DNA of 64,000 bases, taken from positions 439,001-503,000 of the forward strand of contig NZ_JAALFG010000001.1 of NCBI RefSeq assembly GCF_011058215.1, given 5' to 3'. Shown one piece after another: positions 1-9,014 of the stretch (position 1 is the first letter of the stretch; every line of letters starts with the position of its first letter). A model generated the notes under the pieces. It saw only the letters and a list, made by a program, of their open reading frames with translations. It was not told the origin of the DNA and searched no databases. This stretch comes from Devosia aurantiaca (GTDB taxonomy: Bacteria; Pseudomonadota; Alphaproteobacteria; Rhizobiales; Devosiaceae). Made by a program: the position numbers and the translations under genes.

Positions 1-287
1 CCAATCGGCAAAACCGGCAAAGCTGTTTCGAGAAGGCTGCGATCGATCTCGCGCACCTCCATATCGGGGATTATGGCACGAGCATCGGCCAGGTTTTGAC
101 CGATGCGCAGACCTTCGCGGATAAGCGATTGATCGATGGCGGCAAGGCGCAATCCGCCCTTGATGTGCTCAAACAGCACCAAGGGCCTTTCGCGTAAGTT
201 CGGCTCAACCCGCTTGAGATAATCGGTCGCCCAAAAGGGCAGGTGCAGAACGAGAAAACGGCGTCGCGGGGCGCCGGAAAGACGCAT
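1..287 (-). CDS. imuB: ImuB, Y-family polymerase-like protein (5' part, cut by window edge)
   Basis: This is the N-terminal part of the ImuB protein of the ImuA-ImuB-DnaE2 mutagenic translesion system. The ATG used here (complement 285-287) gives a protein whose early residues read FLVLHLPFWATDYLKR, the usual ImuB opening, followed by a conserved region running off the window edge. An ATG 30 bases upstream (complement 315-317) is also possible. The gene overlaps the end of imuA by more than 80 bases, so the two are probably translationally coupled. Family knowledge: ImuB lacks polymerase activity and bridges ImuA, DnaE2 and the beta clamp. dnaE2 would be expected beyond the left edge. Confidence 0.8.
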   Translation of the reverse strand, partial: MRLSGAPRRRFLVLHLPFWATDYLKRVEPNLRERPLVLFEHIKGGLRLAAIDQSLIREGLRIGQNLADARAIIPDMEVREIDRSLLETALPVLPI

Positions 288-1011
288 TTTGAGCGGAGGA
301 GAAGACTGCCAAGCCATTTTTCGTCCATTCCAGCGACCAATCCACCTGATTGCCGGCTATGCGTCCTTTCTCGAGCCGCAATTGCCAGCGCGATGCCCCC
401 AAGCCTTTCCCGTCATATGCATTTCGACCGCTGCGATGGGGCGTCAACCGCCAGCGCAGATGACCGGCGCTGCTTTCACGCTGTTGCCCGTAGCGCAGCA
501 GAAACAGCGATGCCTTGCTGGTACTGGCCCGAAGGCTGAGGCGTCGGCTGGCGGTAAAGTTGAGCATTTTAGGCTCACCCTTGACCTCGGCAACCACAGC
601 CGCAACCGAGCGGCAGGCAATCATCTCCTCGGCAGCCCACAAAAACTCGGTCATGTCTGCAGTGCGGACGATAACCAGCCGAGCCGGATCAACCCCGAAC
701 CAATCGAGACCTGGACCATAGGGAAGGCCGAATGCCTGGCCTTCCTGGGCCAGTTGCACATAAAAAATGCTGGGCCGGCGGGCATTCATCAGGGTCTTGG
801 CTTGCGCCAGGGCAAAGCCCAGGCTTGCGCCGCCATCCCGAATTGCATCGGCAAAAACTTCCTGCACGAGGCCACCGGGCAGGACCGGGAAATTGGACGC
901 TGCCGATCGCTCAAGCCGTTGCCGCGGCTCCAGCAAGGCCGGTTTTCGTTCAATATCAGCAATGGTATGCCGCAGCGCGGCAAGGCGCTGTTGTTGGCTT
1001 TGGGGCGACAT
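205..1011 (-). CDS. imuA: ImuA, SOS mutagenesis RecA-like protein
   Basis: The 268-residue product is the accessory protein of the ImuA-ImuB-DnaE2 damage-tolerance cassette. It resembles a shortened RecA/SulA-like fold. Family features include an N-terminal helix of the form RLAALRHTIADIE and a core containing GASLGFALAQA and a FYVQLAQEGQAFGLPYGPGL stretch. Length fits the alphaproteobacterial family (about 230-270). The 3' end runs into imuB, giving a long overlap. Sixteen bases upstream of the ATG is a perfect alphaproteobacterial LexA box, so the operon is very probably induced by DNA damage. No frame break is seen. Confidence 0.85.
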   Translation of the reverse strand: MSPQSQQQRLAALRHTIADIERKPALLEPRQRLERSAASNFPVLPGGLVQEVFADAIRDGGASLGFALAQAKTLMNARRPSIFYVQLAQEGQAFGLPYGPGLDWFGVDPARLVIVRTADMTEFLWAAEEMIACRSVAAVVAEVKGEPKMLNFTASRRLSLRASTSKASLFLLRYGQQRESSAGHLRWRLTPHRSGRNAYDGKGLGASRWQLRLEKGRIAGNQVDWSLEWTKNGLAVFSSAQNASFRRPATPFSRSAPALLGDRLSQAG

Positions 1012-1026
1012 GATAGACCGCTAAGT

Positions 1027-1041
1027 GAACAAAACAGGAAC
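1027..1041 (-). promoter_or_regulatory. LexA (SOS) box of the imuA operon
   Basis: On the plus strand the site reads GAAC, seven bases, GAAC; on the minus strand it is GTTC-N7-GTTC, the alphaproteobacterial LexA operator. It lies just upstream of the imuA ATG at 1011. Both half-sites are perfect. Confidence 0.8.
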
Positions 1042-1217
1042 ATGGTGACTCTGAATCCGGCAAGAGTCGAGTCCCTTTTGTGCGCTGATGCTGTGGGCGG
1101 GATGCATCGGGGCTATGCGCGAGGGATGGCGCTTAGGCGGAACTCATTGAGTCGGCACGACTTATGCTTAGGTTTTCCACCGTGCGATTTTCTTTTCCAA
1201 CCAATGGATCAAAACCC

Positions 1218-1673
1218 ATGTTCGAGGCCCTGACCCGCCTGTTTGGCCGCACCGAGGCGCCGGTGGATGTGGATGATCCCAAGCTTTCCGTGGCCGCGCT
1301 CCTGGTGCATCTGGCTGCCGTCGACGGCAGCATAGGCGAAGGCGAGCGGCGGGCGATCCGCACCGCGCTGATGGATCATTATGCGCTCGATGAAACCAGC
1401 GTCGACAAGCTGATCCGCGAAGCGGCGCGCCAGGATGCCGAGGCAGTGGATTTTTATAAATTCACCAGCGGCCTGACCCGGCTCGAGATGGAAGACCGCA
1501 TCGAGGTCATCCGCATGATGTGGACCGTGGTTTTTGCCGACAACAAGAACCACGAGCTCGAGGACAACATGGTCTGGCGCATTGCCGAGCTGATCGGGGT
1601 TTCGAGCCGCGACCGCACGATCCTGCGCAACCAGGTGCGGGGCGCGGCCGAGGAAACCGTCGAGGATCAGTAA
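1218..1673 (+). CDS. TerB-like tellurite-resistance family protein
   Basis: A 151-residue protein with a TerB-like all-helical domain over residues 25-140. The two acidic motifs typical of the family are visible: VDGSIGEGE near residue 35, and a second acidic patch FADNKNHELED in the second half. TerB-like domains are cytoplasmic helical bundles that may bind metal; for this stand-alone class no precise role is known. I chose the ATG at 1218 because the frame upstream has no family-like sequence. The stop overlaps the end of the convergent secreted-protein gene by 7 bases. Confidence 0.75.
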   Translation: MFEALTRLFGRTEAPVDVDDPKLSVAALLVHLAAVDGSIGEGERRAIRTALMDHYALDETSVDKLIREAARQDAEAVDFYKFTSGLTRLEMEDRIEVIRMMWTVVFADNKNHELEDNMVWRIAELIGVSSRDRTILRNQVRGAAEETVEDQ

Positions 1674-2233
1674 GCCTCGAACCTGCCGATAGTCTCGACC
1701 TCGTCCGCCATGCATGAAAAATCGCCGGCCTTGTCAGCGGCTTGCCGCGCCAGTTCGTTGGCATCCTTGTTGGCCTTGGCGTCCACATAGGCGATGTGGC
1801 AGGTGTCGCCTTCCTTGAGCTGGGTCACCACCAGGACTTCGCCGCTATCGACGCCGGTATCGCTGTCGGCAGTGTGGTAACGCACGATCGTAGCGATCGG
1901 CAGCCAGCGGCCGGAAGCATTGGAGAGGCGCCATTCGAGCTTGGAGCCAAGGTGGTTGAACGGCGGAAGCGTCTGGCTTCCCGCATCGTTCGTGTCGACG
2001 TTGAAGCCATATTGGAGGGAAAACCTGAGGTCGCCCTCCTGCACCATCAGCGGATAACCCTTGTAGCCCGGGCACGACCAGGACGCGCCAAAATCGTCGG
2101 CTTCGAGCACCATGCACTGGTCGAGATTGATGTCGGTATAAGCGCTGGTAAAACCCGATTGCGCCGCAGCCGGCAGCGTCGTGAGACACATGGCGAGCAC
2201 CAGGCTCAAACTTGCAGCGGTTTTATGCGGCAT
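1667..2233 (-). CDS. Secreted protein of unknown function
   Basis: A 188-residue protein with a clear Sec signal peptide (charged start, hydrophobic stretch to about residue 20, cut near AAAQS). The mature part has two widely spaced cysteines in its first third and two near its C-terminal end (contexts QCMVL, SCPGY, TCHIAY, SCMAD), suggesting periplasmic disulfides. It contains a mixed polar region and no motif I recognise. The gene is single, converging on the TerB-like gene and divergent from ppa. Function unknown; periplasmic location is inferred from the signal peptide. Confidence 0.65.
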   Translation of the reverse strand: MPHKTAASLSLVLAMCLTTLPAAAQSGFTSAYTDINLDQCMVLEADDFGASWSCPGYKGYPLMVQEGDLRFSLQYGFNVDTNDAGSQTLPPFNHLGSKLEWRLSNASGRWLPIATIVRYHTADSDTGVDSGEVLVVTQLKEGDTCHIAYVDAKANKDANELARQAADKAGDFSCMADEVETIGRFEAY

Positions 2234-2361
2234 AGGGGGTCCTCGATGTTGCGCTTGCGATACTCACCATCGCTGCGGCGGATTTGCGGCTTGCCTTTGC
2301 TCCGCGAGATGGGCAGAACGCCAGATAAACCTCACCTCCCTGAACGGCAGATGAAAACCAA

Positions 2362-2895
2362 ATGAACATCGACGCGATCCCGACCGGCAAGAACCCGCCC
2401 GACGACCTCAACGTCATCATCGAAGTGCCCTTGGGCGGCGAGCCGATCAAGTACGAAATCGACAAGGACTCGGGCGCGCTCTTCGTCGACCGCTTCCTTT
2501 ATACGCCGATGCGCTATCCCGGAAACTACGGCTTTGTGCCCCATACGCTATGCGGCGATGGCGATCCGCTCGACGTCATCGTCATGAATTCGCGTCCGCT
2601 GGTGCCGGGCTCGGTCGTGCGCTCGCGTCCGGTCGGCGTCCTTTTCATGGAAGACGATGGCGGCCAGGACGAAAAGATCATCGCCGTGCCGGTATCCAAG
2701 CTCACCCGCATGTATGACGGGATCAAGGACATCGAGGATTTCCCTGAAATCCAGCTCGAGCGCATCAAGCACTTTTTCACCCACTACAAGGATCTCGAGC
2801 CCGGCAAGTGGGCCAAGATCGACCGGATCGGCAACCTCGCCGATGCGCGCAAGGTGATCGAGGATTCGATTAAGATGGCCCAGGGCCAGAAGTAA
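2362..2895 (+). CDS. ppa: Inorganic pyrophosphatase (soluble, family I)
   Basis: A 177-residue cytoplasmic enzyme that hydrolyses pyrophosphate to two phosphates, pulling biosynthetic reactions forward. The family I signature DGDPLDVIV is at residues 66-74, with the three metal-binding aspartates at 66, 68 and 71. The YPGNYGFVP block precedes it. Length matches bacterial hexameric PPases. A membrane H+-pumping pyrophosphatase is encoded 3.4 kb away, so this cell has both a heat-dissipating and an energy-conserving route for pyrophosphate. Confidence 0.95.
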   Translation: MNIDAIPTGKNPPDDLNVIIEVPLGGEPIKYEIDKDSGALFVDRFLYTPMRYPGNYGFVPHTLCGDGDPLDVIVMNSRPLVPGSVVRSRPVGVLFMEDDGGQDEKIIAVPVSKLTRMYDGIKDIEDFPEIQLERIKHFFTHYKDLEPGKWAKIDRIGNLADARKVIEDSIKMAQGQK

Positions 2896-2954
2896 TCGAG
2901 CCAATCGGGCTTCCAGGCGTTGTCCATTGACATGACGCCTGGGAGACCACGATT

Positions 2955-4331
2955 TTGACCAAACGCTTCTTTGCCGCCGCGACGCTTCTTGCCCTTGCGG
3001 CGACCCCGACCGTGAGCCAGGAAGCGGCCATGCCCGCCAATGGCGAGATCAGCCAGATCCTCGCCGACCGTATCGACCGCGACGAAGCCAATGTCGGCAT
3101 CGCCGTGGCCGTGATCGAAGGCGGGGAAATCCGCTTCGTGTCGCATGGCACGATCGGCCGCGACGATCCCGCGCCGGTCAACGAGTTCACCCCCTTCGAA
3201 GCCGGCTCGATCACCAAGGTCTTTACCAGCCTTCTTCTGGCGCAGCTGGCGCTGGAGGGGGAGATCGACCTCGATGCGCCAATTGCCGACTACCTCCCCG
3301 AGGGCACGGTGGTGCCCGAACTCGATGGCAAGCCGATCACCCCGTTTGATCTTGCCACCCATATGTCGGGCCTGTCCGGCCTGCCCGAGGAGATCACCGC
3401 GGCCGGGCTCGCAAACCCCTATTCCGGCTATACCGACGCCCAGCTTCTCGACTGGTTGAGCCGGCAACAGCTCGTCGGCCCGATCGGCGAGCGGTTCGAA
3501 TATTCCAATGCGGGCGTCGCGCTTTTGGGCGAGGTGATCGAGGGCGTGACCGACGAGCCTGTCGCCAAGACGGTCGAGCAGCGCATTCTCTTTCCGCTCG
3601 GCATGGAAAGCTCGACCCTGTCGCTGGGCGCCGAAAAGCCCGAGGGCATGGCCATCGGGCACGATGCTTCCGGCACGCCGGCGCCTTATTGGGATTTCGA
3701 CGCCGTGGCCCCCGCCGGCGCGCTGATCACCACCGCTTCCGACCTTGCCAAGTTCATTGCCGCCGCCAACGGCGCGACGGAAACCGAGTTAAGGCCGGCC
3801 TTTGAAAAGATGCTGGAACGCGTGCGGCCGCTCGACACCGGCTCCATCGGGCTCGGCTGGTTCATCACCCCGACCGGTTCGGGCGAGATCGTCTGGCACA
3901 ATGGCCGCACTGGCGGCTTTTCGAGCTTTGCCGGCTTCGAGCGCACCAGCGGCAATGGCGTCGTCGTGCTCTCCAACATGTCGACCGAAGCCGGCATCAA
4001 CGATATCGGCATGCACCTGCTCGATCCATCACTGCCGCTGCGCGTGCAGCCGGTGCCGCGCGCCGCGGTCGAGATCGATCCCACCGTATTGCCCAACTAT
4101 GTTGGCGACTATGTGCTGGCGCCCGGCGTGGTGCTGAGCGTCACGACGGAACAGGACCGGCTCTTTGCCCAGCTCACCGGCCAGCAGCGGTTCGAGATTT
4201 TTCCAATGAGCGAGACCGAATTTTTCTACAAGGTCGTCGAGGCACAGCTGAGCTTTGTAACGGGCGAGGACGGGACGGTGTCGGTGGTCTTGCACCAGAA
4301 CGGGCAGGATCTGCCGGGGGTACGGGAGTAA
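2955..4331 (+). CDS. Secreted serine hydrolase, class C beta-lactamase fold
   Basis: A 458-residue protein with a signal peptide (cut near residue 21-22) and a beta-lactamase/penicillin-binding fold. Catalytic motifs are complete: SxxK as SITK at residues 85-88, YxN as YSN at 183-185, and a third motif HNGRTGG near 315-321 in place of KTG. A C-terminal beta domain of about 100 residues follows. The start is TTG at 2955 with a GGGAG ribosome site 10 bases before it; no ATG fits. The third motif HxG is commoner in peptidases and esterases of this fold than in true AmpC, so antibiotic hydrolysis should not be assumed. Confidence 0.8.
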   Translation: MTKRFFAAATLLALAATPTVSQEAAMPANGEISQILADRIDRDEANVGIAVAVIEGGEIRFVSHGTIGRDDPAPVNEFTPFEAGSITKVFTSLLLAQLALEGEIDLDAPIADYLPEGTVVPELDGKPITPFDLATHMSGLSGLPEEITAAGLANPYSGYTDAQLLDWLSRQQLVGPIGERFEYSNAGVALLGEVIEGVTDEPVAKTVEQRILFPLGMESSTLSLGAEKPEGMAIGHDASGTPAPYWDFDAVAPAGALITTASDLAKFIAAANGATETELRPAFEKMLERVRPLDTGSIGLGWFITPTGSGEIVWHNGRTGGFSSFAGFERTSGNGVVVLSNMSTEAGINDIGMHLLDPSLPLRVQPVPRAAVEIDPTVLPNYVGDYVLAPGVVLSVTTEQDRLFAQLTGQQRFEIFPMSETEFFYKVVEAQLSFVTGEDGTVSVVLHQNGQDLPGVRE

Positions 4332-4334
4332 CGG

Positions 4335-4443
4335 CCCCCCACCCCGCCTCCCCCGCAAGTCGGGGGAGGAGTTGCGCCGGTGGGCTTAATTCGATCGAGC
4401 TCCTCCCCCGCCTTACGGGGAGGTTGGGTGGGGGTAGGCCCCT
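4335..4443. repeat. Dispersed GC-rich inverted repeat (family C)
   Basis: The outer arms are CCCCCCACCCC and its near complement GGTGGGGG, with inner hairpins built from CCTCCCCC and GGGGGAGG. A related, longer element lies at 25684-25851. It fills the gap between the serine hydrolase gene and the cytochrome b561 gene and looks like a REP/BIME-type element. Confidence 0.6.
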
Positions 4444-4518
4444 CATGCGCCATTCGAGCTTAGCTCTCATGGCATCTCGGTTTTAAATCGCTCCATTGGA
4501 GCGATTTACGCTACGCGA

Positions 4519-5043
4519 CTACCGTGAAGGCATCATCCGCCGGATCAAACCATCCCGCCGCACGAACTGGTGGAACAGCGCGGCGCCGATATGGCCGATG
4601 GCGAGGACGATCAGCAGGCGGCTGAGGAGGCTGTGGGTTATGAAGGGCGCAACGTCTTCGAAGTCTGGCAAGGCACCGCCGCCGAAGATCGCGGGCGCCG
4701 CGCCGGTAAGGGCGACCGTGGCAATGCCGGAAGCGACCATGACGAGGATGGCGACGTAAAGCCCAAGATGCACCACCTGCGCCAGCCGGTTCTGCAGGGA
4801 ATTAGCCGGATCGGCGGGCTCGGGATGCTTGTCGAACACCAACCACCAAAGCACGCGGAACAGCGTCAACACGCCAACCACGATGCCGAGGATCAGATGG
4901 AACGGCAGCACGCGGGGCACGAGATCGTCGTTGTTGCCCATGGCGAGGCCCGACACCAGCATCAGGATCACGGCGAGGGCGGACAGCCAGTGGATGGCGA
5001 CGGCCATGTTTCCATATCTATGCGCGGTGGATTTTAGCGACAT
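4519..5043 (-). CDS. Cytochrome b561 family protein
   Basis: A 174-residue integral membrane protein with four predicted membrane helices. Histidines suited to binding two b-type haems occur in HRYGNMAVAIHW near the N-terminus, FHLILG in helix 2, VVHLGLY in helix 3, and GHIGAALFHQFVRRDG at the C-terminus. The family moves electrons between quinones and periplasmic acceptors. I chose the ATG at 5043, which has GGGAG at a good distance; the open frame continues upstream without family sequence. It is divergent from a MarR gene, and the shared 78-base gap holds a likely operator, so repression by that regulator is plausible. Confidence 0.85.
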   Translation of the reverse strand: MSLKSTAHRYGNMAVAIHWLSALAVILMLVSGLAMGNNDDLVPRVLPFHLILGIVVGVLTLFRVLWWLVFDKHPEPADPANSLQNRLAQVVHLGLYVAILVMVASGIATVALTGAAPAIFGGGALPDFEDVAPFITHSLLSRLLIVLAIGHIGAALFHQFVRRDGLIRRMMPSR

Positions 5044-5098
5044 CTTTGGCAACTCCCTTGGACGATCGGCGGTCAAGCGATATAGATAGGCAACTATA

Positions 5099-5108
5099 TA
5101 ACTAGTTA
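5099..5108. promoter_or_regulatory. Candidate MarR operator between cytochrome b561 and marR-type genes
   Basis: A perfect 10-base palindrome TAACTAGTTA sits in an AT-rich stretch of a GC-rich window. It lies midway between two divergent starts. Related half-site sequence (AACTAT) precedes it. MarR proteins normally bind such palindromes in their own divergent promoter region. Confidence 0.45.
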
Positions 5109-5121
5109 GCGTCCTATGTAA

Positions 5122-5552
5122 ATGGCTCTCAATCGTGATACCTCGATCGGCTACCTGACCAATTGGGCGGCGCGCCTCCTCGTGCGTGAGCTTGAACGCC
5201 ACCTCAGCCATGCCGGCCTTTCGCCCGCGCATATGCCGGTGCTGCTGGCGCTCGAAGCGGGAGAACGGCCGCAAAAGGAGATCGCCGAAAGCGCTTCGGT
5301 GCGGCAGGAAACCATGACAGGCACGCTCAATCGGATGGAGCGCGACGGCCTCATCACCCGCCGCCCCAACCCCGATGACGGCCGCTCGATGCTGGTAGCG
5401 CTAACCCCGTTGGCGCGCAAAAACTCCCGCAAGTTGAAGACGCCGCCCGCACCATCAACGCCCTGGTGCTGGAACAGCTGACGCCCGAGGAACGGACGCA
5501 ATTCATCGCGACGATGAAGAAGGTGATCGGGGTGCTGGAAGCTCAGGGGTAG
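5122..5552 (+). CDS. MarR-family transcriptional regulator (frameshifted)
   Basis: The reconstructed product has about 143 residues with a winged-helix DNA-binding domain. The helix-turn-helix region includes QKEIAESASVRQETMTGTLN, followed by the wing ERDGLITRRPNPDDGRS, a classic MarR signature. The frame breaks at the A run 5419-5423; adding one A restores the dimerisation helices (reading ...PQVEDAARTINALVLEQL) to a stop at 5550-5552. Without repair the product ends early at 5481 with an unrelated tail. It probably controls the divergent cytochrome b561 gene and itself. The single missing base is most likely a sequencing error. Confidence 0.8.
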
Positions 5553-5599
5553 CCAAAGCCCGTCTCCGGGCGCAGGATCATCCCGACAGGAGAACGTTC

Positions 5600-5785
5600 A
5601 TGAAACTGGCCGGAACAATTGCGGGCATCTTGCTGATCCTGCTGGGCGCGCTTTGGATCTTGCAGGGCGCCAACATCGTCGGCGGCAGCGTCATGTCTGG
5701 CCAGAGCCAGTGGCTCTATATCGGCATCGTCGTGGCGGTGATTGGCGCGGCGCTGGTGTGGTTCGCGCGGCGGCGCCGGGTGTAA
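5600..5785 (+). CDS. Small two-helix membrane protein
   Basis: A 61-residue protein with two hydrophobic segments (about residues 5-25 and 38-55), a polar linker around GQSQWLYIG, and a terminal run of arginines (ARRRRV) that should stay in the cytoplasm. A good ribosome site, ACAGGAGA, precedes the ATG. This resembles short membrane proteins common in Hyphomicrobiales. No enzymatic function can be assigned. Confidence 0.6.
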   Translation: MKLAGTIAGILLILLGALWILQGANIVGGSVMSGQSQWLYIGIVVAVIGAALVWFARRRRV

Positions 5786-5824
5786 CCCCGTATCCCCGAC
5801 ACCTGCTGCCGCACTTTATCGAAC

Positions 5825-6186
5825 CTAGCCGACAAAGCCCTTGGGTGGCTCGGCGAGGGTAAGGCGATTGCCTTCATCGTCGGAAATCTGTGCGACGGCG
5901 CCGAATTCGCCGGTGGCTATAGCGCCGAGATCGAGGCCGGCTTCGGCAAGGCGCATCCGTTCTGCTGCAAGGTCGGGCACCACGATAGTGGTGTTGCTTT
6001 TGCCTGCGCGCTCGGCATCGTGCCAGAGCTGAAGGCCGGCCGCACCCATATTGCGCCACTGCGCCATATTGGGCATGGGACGATCATCTGGCGCACGACC
6101 CATGAGGCGCGTGTAAAGGCGAGACCGCGCTCGAAATCGGCGACGGAAATGCCGGCATAAATGCCTTGGACTGTGATCGTGGTCAT
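5825..6186 (-). CDS. VOC (glyoxalase/bleomycin-resistance) family protein (frameshifted)
   Basis: Two overlapping frames together give a protein of about 120 residues. The N-terminal half has the start MTTITVQGIYAGISVADFER and then GLAFYTRLMGR once one T is restored at the short run 6115-6117. The C-terminal half carries the typical LQLWHDAERAGKSNTTIVV and ...DDEGNRLTLAEPP blocks. This is the single-domain VOC fold used by glyoxalases, dioxygenases and antibiotic-binding proteins. The substrate is not predictable. The frame break is probably a base-call error. Confidence 0.7.
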
Positions 6187-6245
6187 CGAAAGCTCCCTTG
6201 TTGATGCCCTATCGACGCTTGGGACCGACCCGTTTCGACAATTTT

Positions 6246-6277
6246 AAAAAAGGCCCGGGATCGCTCCCGGGCCTTCT
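6246..6277 (-). terminator. Rho-independent terminator of hppA
   Basis: A stem AAGGCCCGGGA / TCCCGGGCCTT with a 4-base loop lies directly after the hppA stop. On the minus strand it is followed by TTTTTTAAAATT. Confidence 0.8.
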
Positions 6278-8416
6278 TCATTCCAGTGCAGACAACGTCT
6301 GCCTAAACCCCCAGTTCGCCAGCACGGCCAGCAACAGCAGGGCCACGATATTGGTGATCTTGATCATCGGGTTGACGGCGGGGCCGGCGGTGTCCTTGTA
6401 GGGGTCGCCGACGGTGTCGCCGGTGACCGAGGCCTTATGGGCGTCGCCGCCCTTGTGATGGACGACGCCGTGCGAGTCGGTGAACCCGTCTTCAAAGCTC
6501 TTTTTGGCATTGTCCCAGGCGCCGCCGCCGGCCGTCATCGAGATGGCGACGAAAAGGCCGGTGACGATGACCCCCATGAGCATGGCGCCCAGGGCCGAAA
6601 AGGCATTGGCCTGGCCGGCGATCCAGAGGATGGCGAAGTAGACGACGATGGGCGAGAGGACCGGCAGAAGCGAGGGGACGATCATTTCCCTTATCGCGGC
6701 CTTGGTCAGCATGTCGACGGCGCGGGCATAGTCGGGCTTTGAGGTGCCCGCCATGATGCCCGGATCGGCCTTGAACTGGCGGCGCACTTCCACCACCACC
6801 GACTGGGCGGCGCGGCCCACCGCGGTCATCGACATGCCACCGAACAAGAATGGCAAGAGGCCACCGAAGAGGAGCCCGACCACGACATAGGGGTTGGCGA
6901 GGTCGAAGTTGACCGTGAGGTCGGTGAAATAGTGCTTGAGGTCCTCGGTATAGGCAGCAAAGAGCACGAGGGCGCCGAGGCCCGCCGAGCCGATGGCATA
7001 ACCCTTTGTCACGGCCTTGGTGGTGTTGCCGACGGCGTCCAGCGCATCGGTGTTGTGGCGCACTTCCTTGGGGAGGCCGGCCATTTCGGCAATGCCGCCG
7101 GCATTGTCGGTGACCGGCCCGAAGGCGTCGAGCGCCACGATGATGCCGGCGAGGGCGAGCATGGTCGACACGGCGATGGCAATGCCGAAAAGGCCACCCA
7201 GCGAATAGGTGACGATGATGCCGCCGATGATCACCAGCGCCGGGAGCGCGGTGGATTCGAGCGAGACGGCGAGGCCCTGGATGACATTGGTGCCATGGCC
7301 GGTGACCGAGGCTTCGGCGATGGAATTGACCGGGCGCCGATTGGTGCCGGTGTAATATTCGGTGATGACGATGATGAGGCCGGTAATCACGAGGCCGGTG
7401 ACCCCGCACCAGAACAGCGACCAGGGCGTAAAGGTTTTCGACGCGGTCTCGATGGCGACATTCATGTCGCCGAACAGCAGCCACAGCACCGGCAGCAGCA
7501 CGACGAGCGACAGAACGCCCGAGGCGATAACTCCCTTATAGAGCGCGCCCATGATGTTGTTGTCGGCGCCGAGCTTGACGAAATAGGTGCCGATGATCGA
7601 GGTGACGACGCAGGCGCCGCCGATTGCCAGCGGCAAGACCATGCCGATCAGCTTATAGGCGTCCGGCAGGATGATAGCCGCAAGCACCATGGTGGCGACG
7701 ATGGTGACGACATAGGTCTCGAAGAGGTCGGCGGCCATGCCGGCACAGTCGCCGACATTGTCGCCGACGTTATCGGCGATGGTCGCGGGATTGCGCGGAT
7801 CGTCTTCCGGAATTCCGGCTTCGACCTTGCCCACCATGTCGCCGCCAACATCGGCGCCCTTGGTGAAGATACCGCCGCCGAGGCGGGCGAAGATCGAGAT
7901 CAGCGAAGCGCCAAAGCTTAAAGCCACCAGCGCGTCGATGACGGTGCGGCTGGTCGGGTCAAAGCCCATGCCGGTGAGGATCAGGAAATAAAGCGTGACG
8001 CCGAGAAGACCGAGGCCGGCCACGAGCATGCCGGTGACGGCGCCGGACTTAAAGGCAAGGTCGAGGCCGCGGGCGAGCGAACCGACGGCGGCTTGGGCGA
8101 CGCGCACATTGGCGCGCACCGAAACGTTCATGCCGATAAAGCCGGCAGCTCCCGACAGCACTGCGCCGATCAAAAAGCCGACGGCCGCATAGGGCCCGAG
8201 CAGGAAGAAGGCGGCAATCAGGATGACGACGCCGACAATGGCGATGGTGGTATATTGCCGCTTGAGATAGGCCGAGGCGCCCTCACGCACGGCCGCCGAG
8301 ATTTCCTGCATGCGGGCCGAACCGGCGTCGGCGCGGAGCAGGGTTTGGGTTGTCAGAATGCCATAGACGATAGACAGGCCGCCGCACAGGACGATCAGCC
8401 AAAGTGCCAGATCCAT
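6278..8416 (-). CDS. hppA: K+-independent H+-translocating membrane pyrophosphatase
   Basis: A 712-residue polytopic membrane enzyme that couples pyrophosphate hydrolysis to proton export. About 15-16 helices can be seen. The substrate-site motif DNVGDNVGD is at residues 215-223, with the preceding [20 protein letters not shown] loop and a C-terminal aspartate-rich loop. At residues 463-470 the sequence is GNTTKAVT: lysine 467 and threonine 470 occupy the positions that are alanine and glycine in K+-dependent enzymes, so this one should be K+-independent and proton-specific. It is a single gene with its own terminator. Together with soluble ppa it gives two pyrophosphate sinks. Confidence 0.95.
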   Translation of the reverse strand: MDLALWLIVLCGGLSIVYGILTTQTLLRADAGSARMQEISAAVREGASAYLKRQYTTIAIVGVVILIAAFFLLGPYAAVGFLIGAVLSGAAGFIGMNVSVRANVRVAQAAVGSLARGLDLAFKSGAVTGMLVAGLGLLGVTLYFLILTGMGFDPTSRTVIDALVALSFGASLISIFARLGGGIFTKGADVGGDMVGKVEAGIPEDDPRNPATIADNVGDNVGDCAGMAADLFETYVVTIVATMVLAAIILPDAYKLIGMVLPLAIGGACVVTSIIGTYFVKLGADNNIMGALYKGVIASGVLSLVVLLPVLWLLFGDMNVAIETASKTFTPWSLFWCGVTGLVITGLIIVITEYYTGTNRRPVNSIAEASVTGHGTNVIQGLAVSLESTALPALVIIGGIIVTYSLGGLFGIAIAVSTMLALAGIIVALDAFGPVTDNAGGIAEMAGLPKEVRHNTDALDAVGNTTKAVTKGYAIGSAGLGALVLFAAYTEDLKHYFTDLTVNFDLANPYVVVGLLFGGLLPFLFGGMSMTAVGRAAQSVVVEVRRQFKADPGIMAGTSKPDYARAVDMLTKAAIREMIVPSLLPVLSPIVVYFAILWIAGQANAFSALGAMLMGVIVTGLFVAISMTAGGGAWDNAKKSFEDGFTDSHGVVHHKGGDAHKASVTGDTVGDPYKDTAGPAVNPMIKITNIVALLLLAVLANWGFRQTLSALE

Positions 8417-8575
8417 TGATCAAGTCCCCGAAAAGTTTCCTCCGAGGGACCCGCAACCGGCCGGCTGGGTCTAAGCGCCCATAACCGCCCCGCCCTCCAT
8501 CGGGCCCCTTCCGGGGTCGAGGATGGCTGGGATTTCGTGGTTAGGCAATGCTTATTGCGGTGATTTGTCGCAGGC

Positions 8576-8878
8576 CTAGATACCGGCGCGCACCACGGCC
8601 GGATAGGCGTAGTAGCCGATGATCGACTGCAAGAAGAAGATGATCAGGAAGGCGATCAGCGGGGAGAGATCGAGACCCGAGAAATTGGGCATGAAGCGGC
8701 GGATCGGCCCCAGCACCGGTTCGGTCAGCTGGTTGAGAACGCGCCAGACGGCGGCGACGAACTGATTGCGCGTGTTGATGACGTTGAACGAGATCAGCCA
8801 GCTCATGATGATCATGATGAGCAGCACCCACCAGTAGAGCTGGAGGAGGATCAGGATGATATCAAGCACGGCGCGCAT
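8576..8878 (-). CDS. YggT family membrane protein
   Basis: A 100-residue protein with two hydrophobic segments arranged as one YggT repeat. Family residues are visible in WWVLLIMIIMSWLISF, the loop LTEPVLGPIRRFMP, and GLDLSPLIAFLIIFFLQ. YggT proteins are inner-membrane proteins linked to osmotic tolerance and sometimes to cell division; no catalytic function is known. It is read towards hppA with its own upstream gap. The stop is followed by a 160-base spacer. Confidence 0.85.
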   Translation of the reverse strand: MRAVLDIILILLQLYWWVLLIMIIMSWLISFNVINTRNQFVAAVWRVLNQLTEPVLGPIRRFMPNFSGLDLSPLIAFLIIFFLQSIIGYYAYPAVVRAGI

Positions 8879-8950
8879 GGGCGTCTCCGGATGAGGAATG
8901 CGGATTATCTAGGGTCTGGCGCGCCTTGCGGCAAGTGGGCCGACAAGAGA

Positions 8951-8998
8951 AGGCCCCTCACCCGGCCTGCGGCCGACCTCTCCCCGAAGGGGCGAGGT
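8951..8998. repeat. GC-rich palindromic repeat between YggT and DedA genes
   Basis: CCCCTCACCCGGCCTGCGG then CTCTCCCC GAA GGGGCGAG forms two small hairpins. It is of the REP type often seen in Hyphomicrobiales intergenic regions, and related in base pattern to the longer repeats at 4335 and 25684. Confidence 0.5.
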
Positions 8999-9014
8999 AA
9001 GAAAGGCAAGAACG

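Noticed and set aside
2915..2944. Inverted repeat CCAGGCG / CGCCTGG after ppa as a terminator
   Set aside because: No T run follows; the long loop makes it weak. It might only partly cover the ribosome site of the next gene.
2955..4331. Calling the serine hydrolase an AmpC resistance gene
   Set aside because: The KTG motif is replaced by HNGRTGG and no AmpR-type regulator is adjacent; the fold is shared with peptidases and esterases.
6932..7921. A 329-codon open frame antisense to hppA
   Set aside because: Composition typical of a reverse-frame shadow of a membrane protein; hppA itself is complete.
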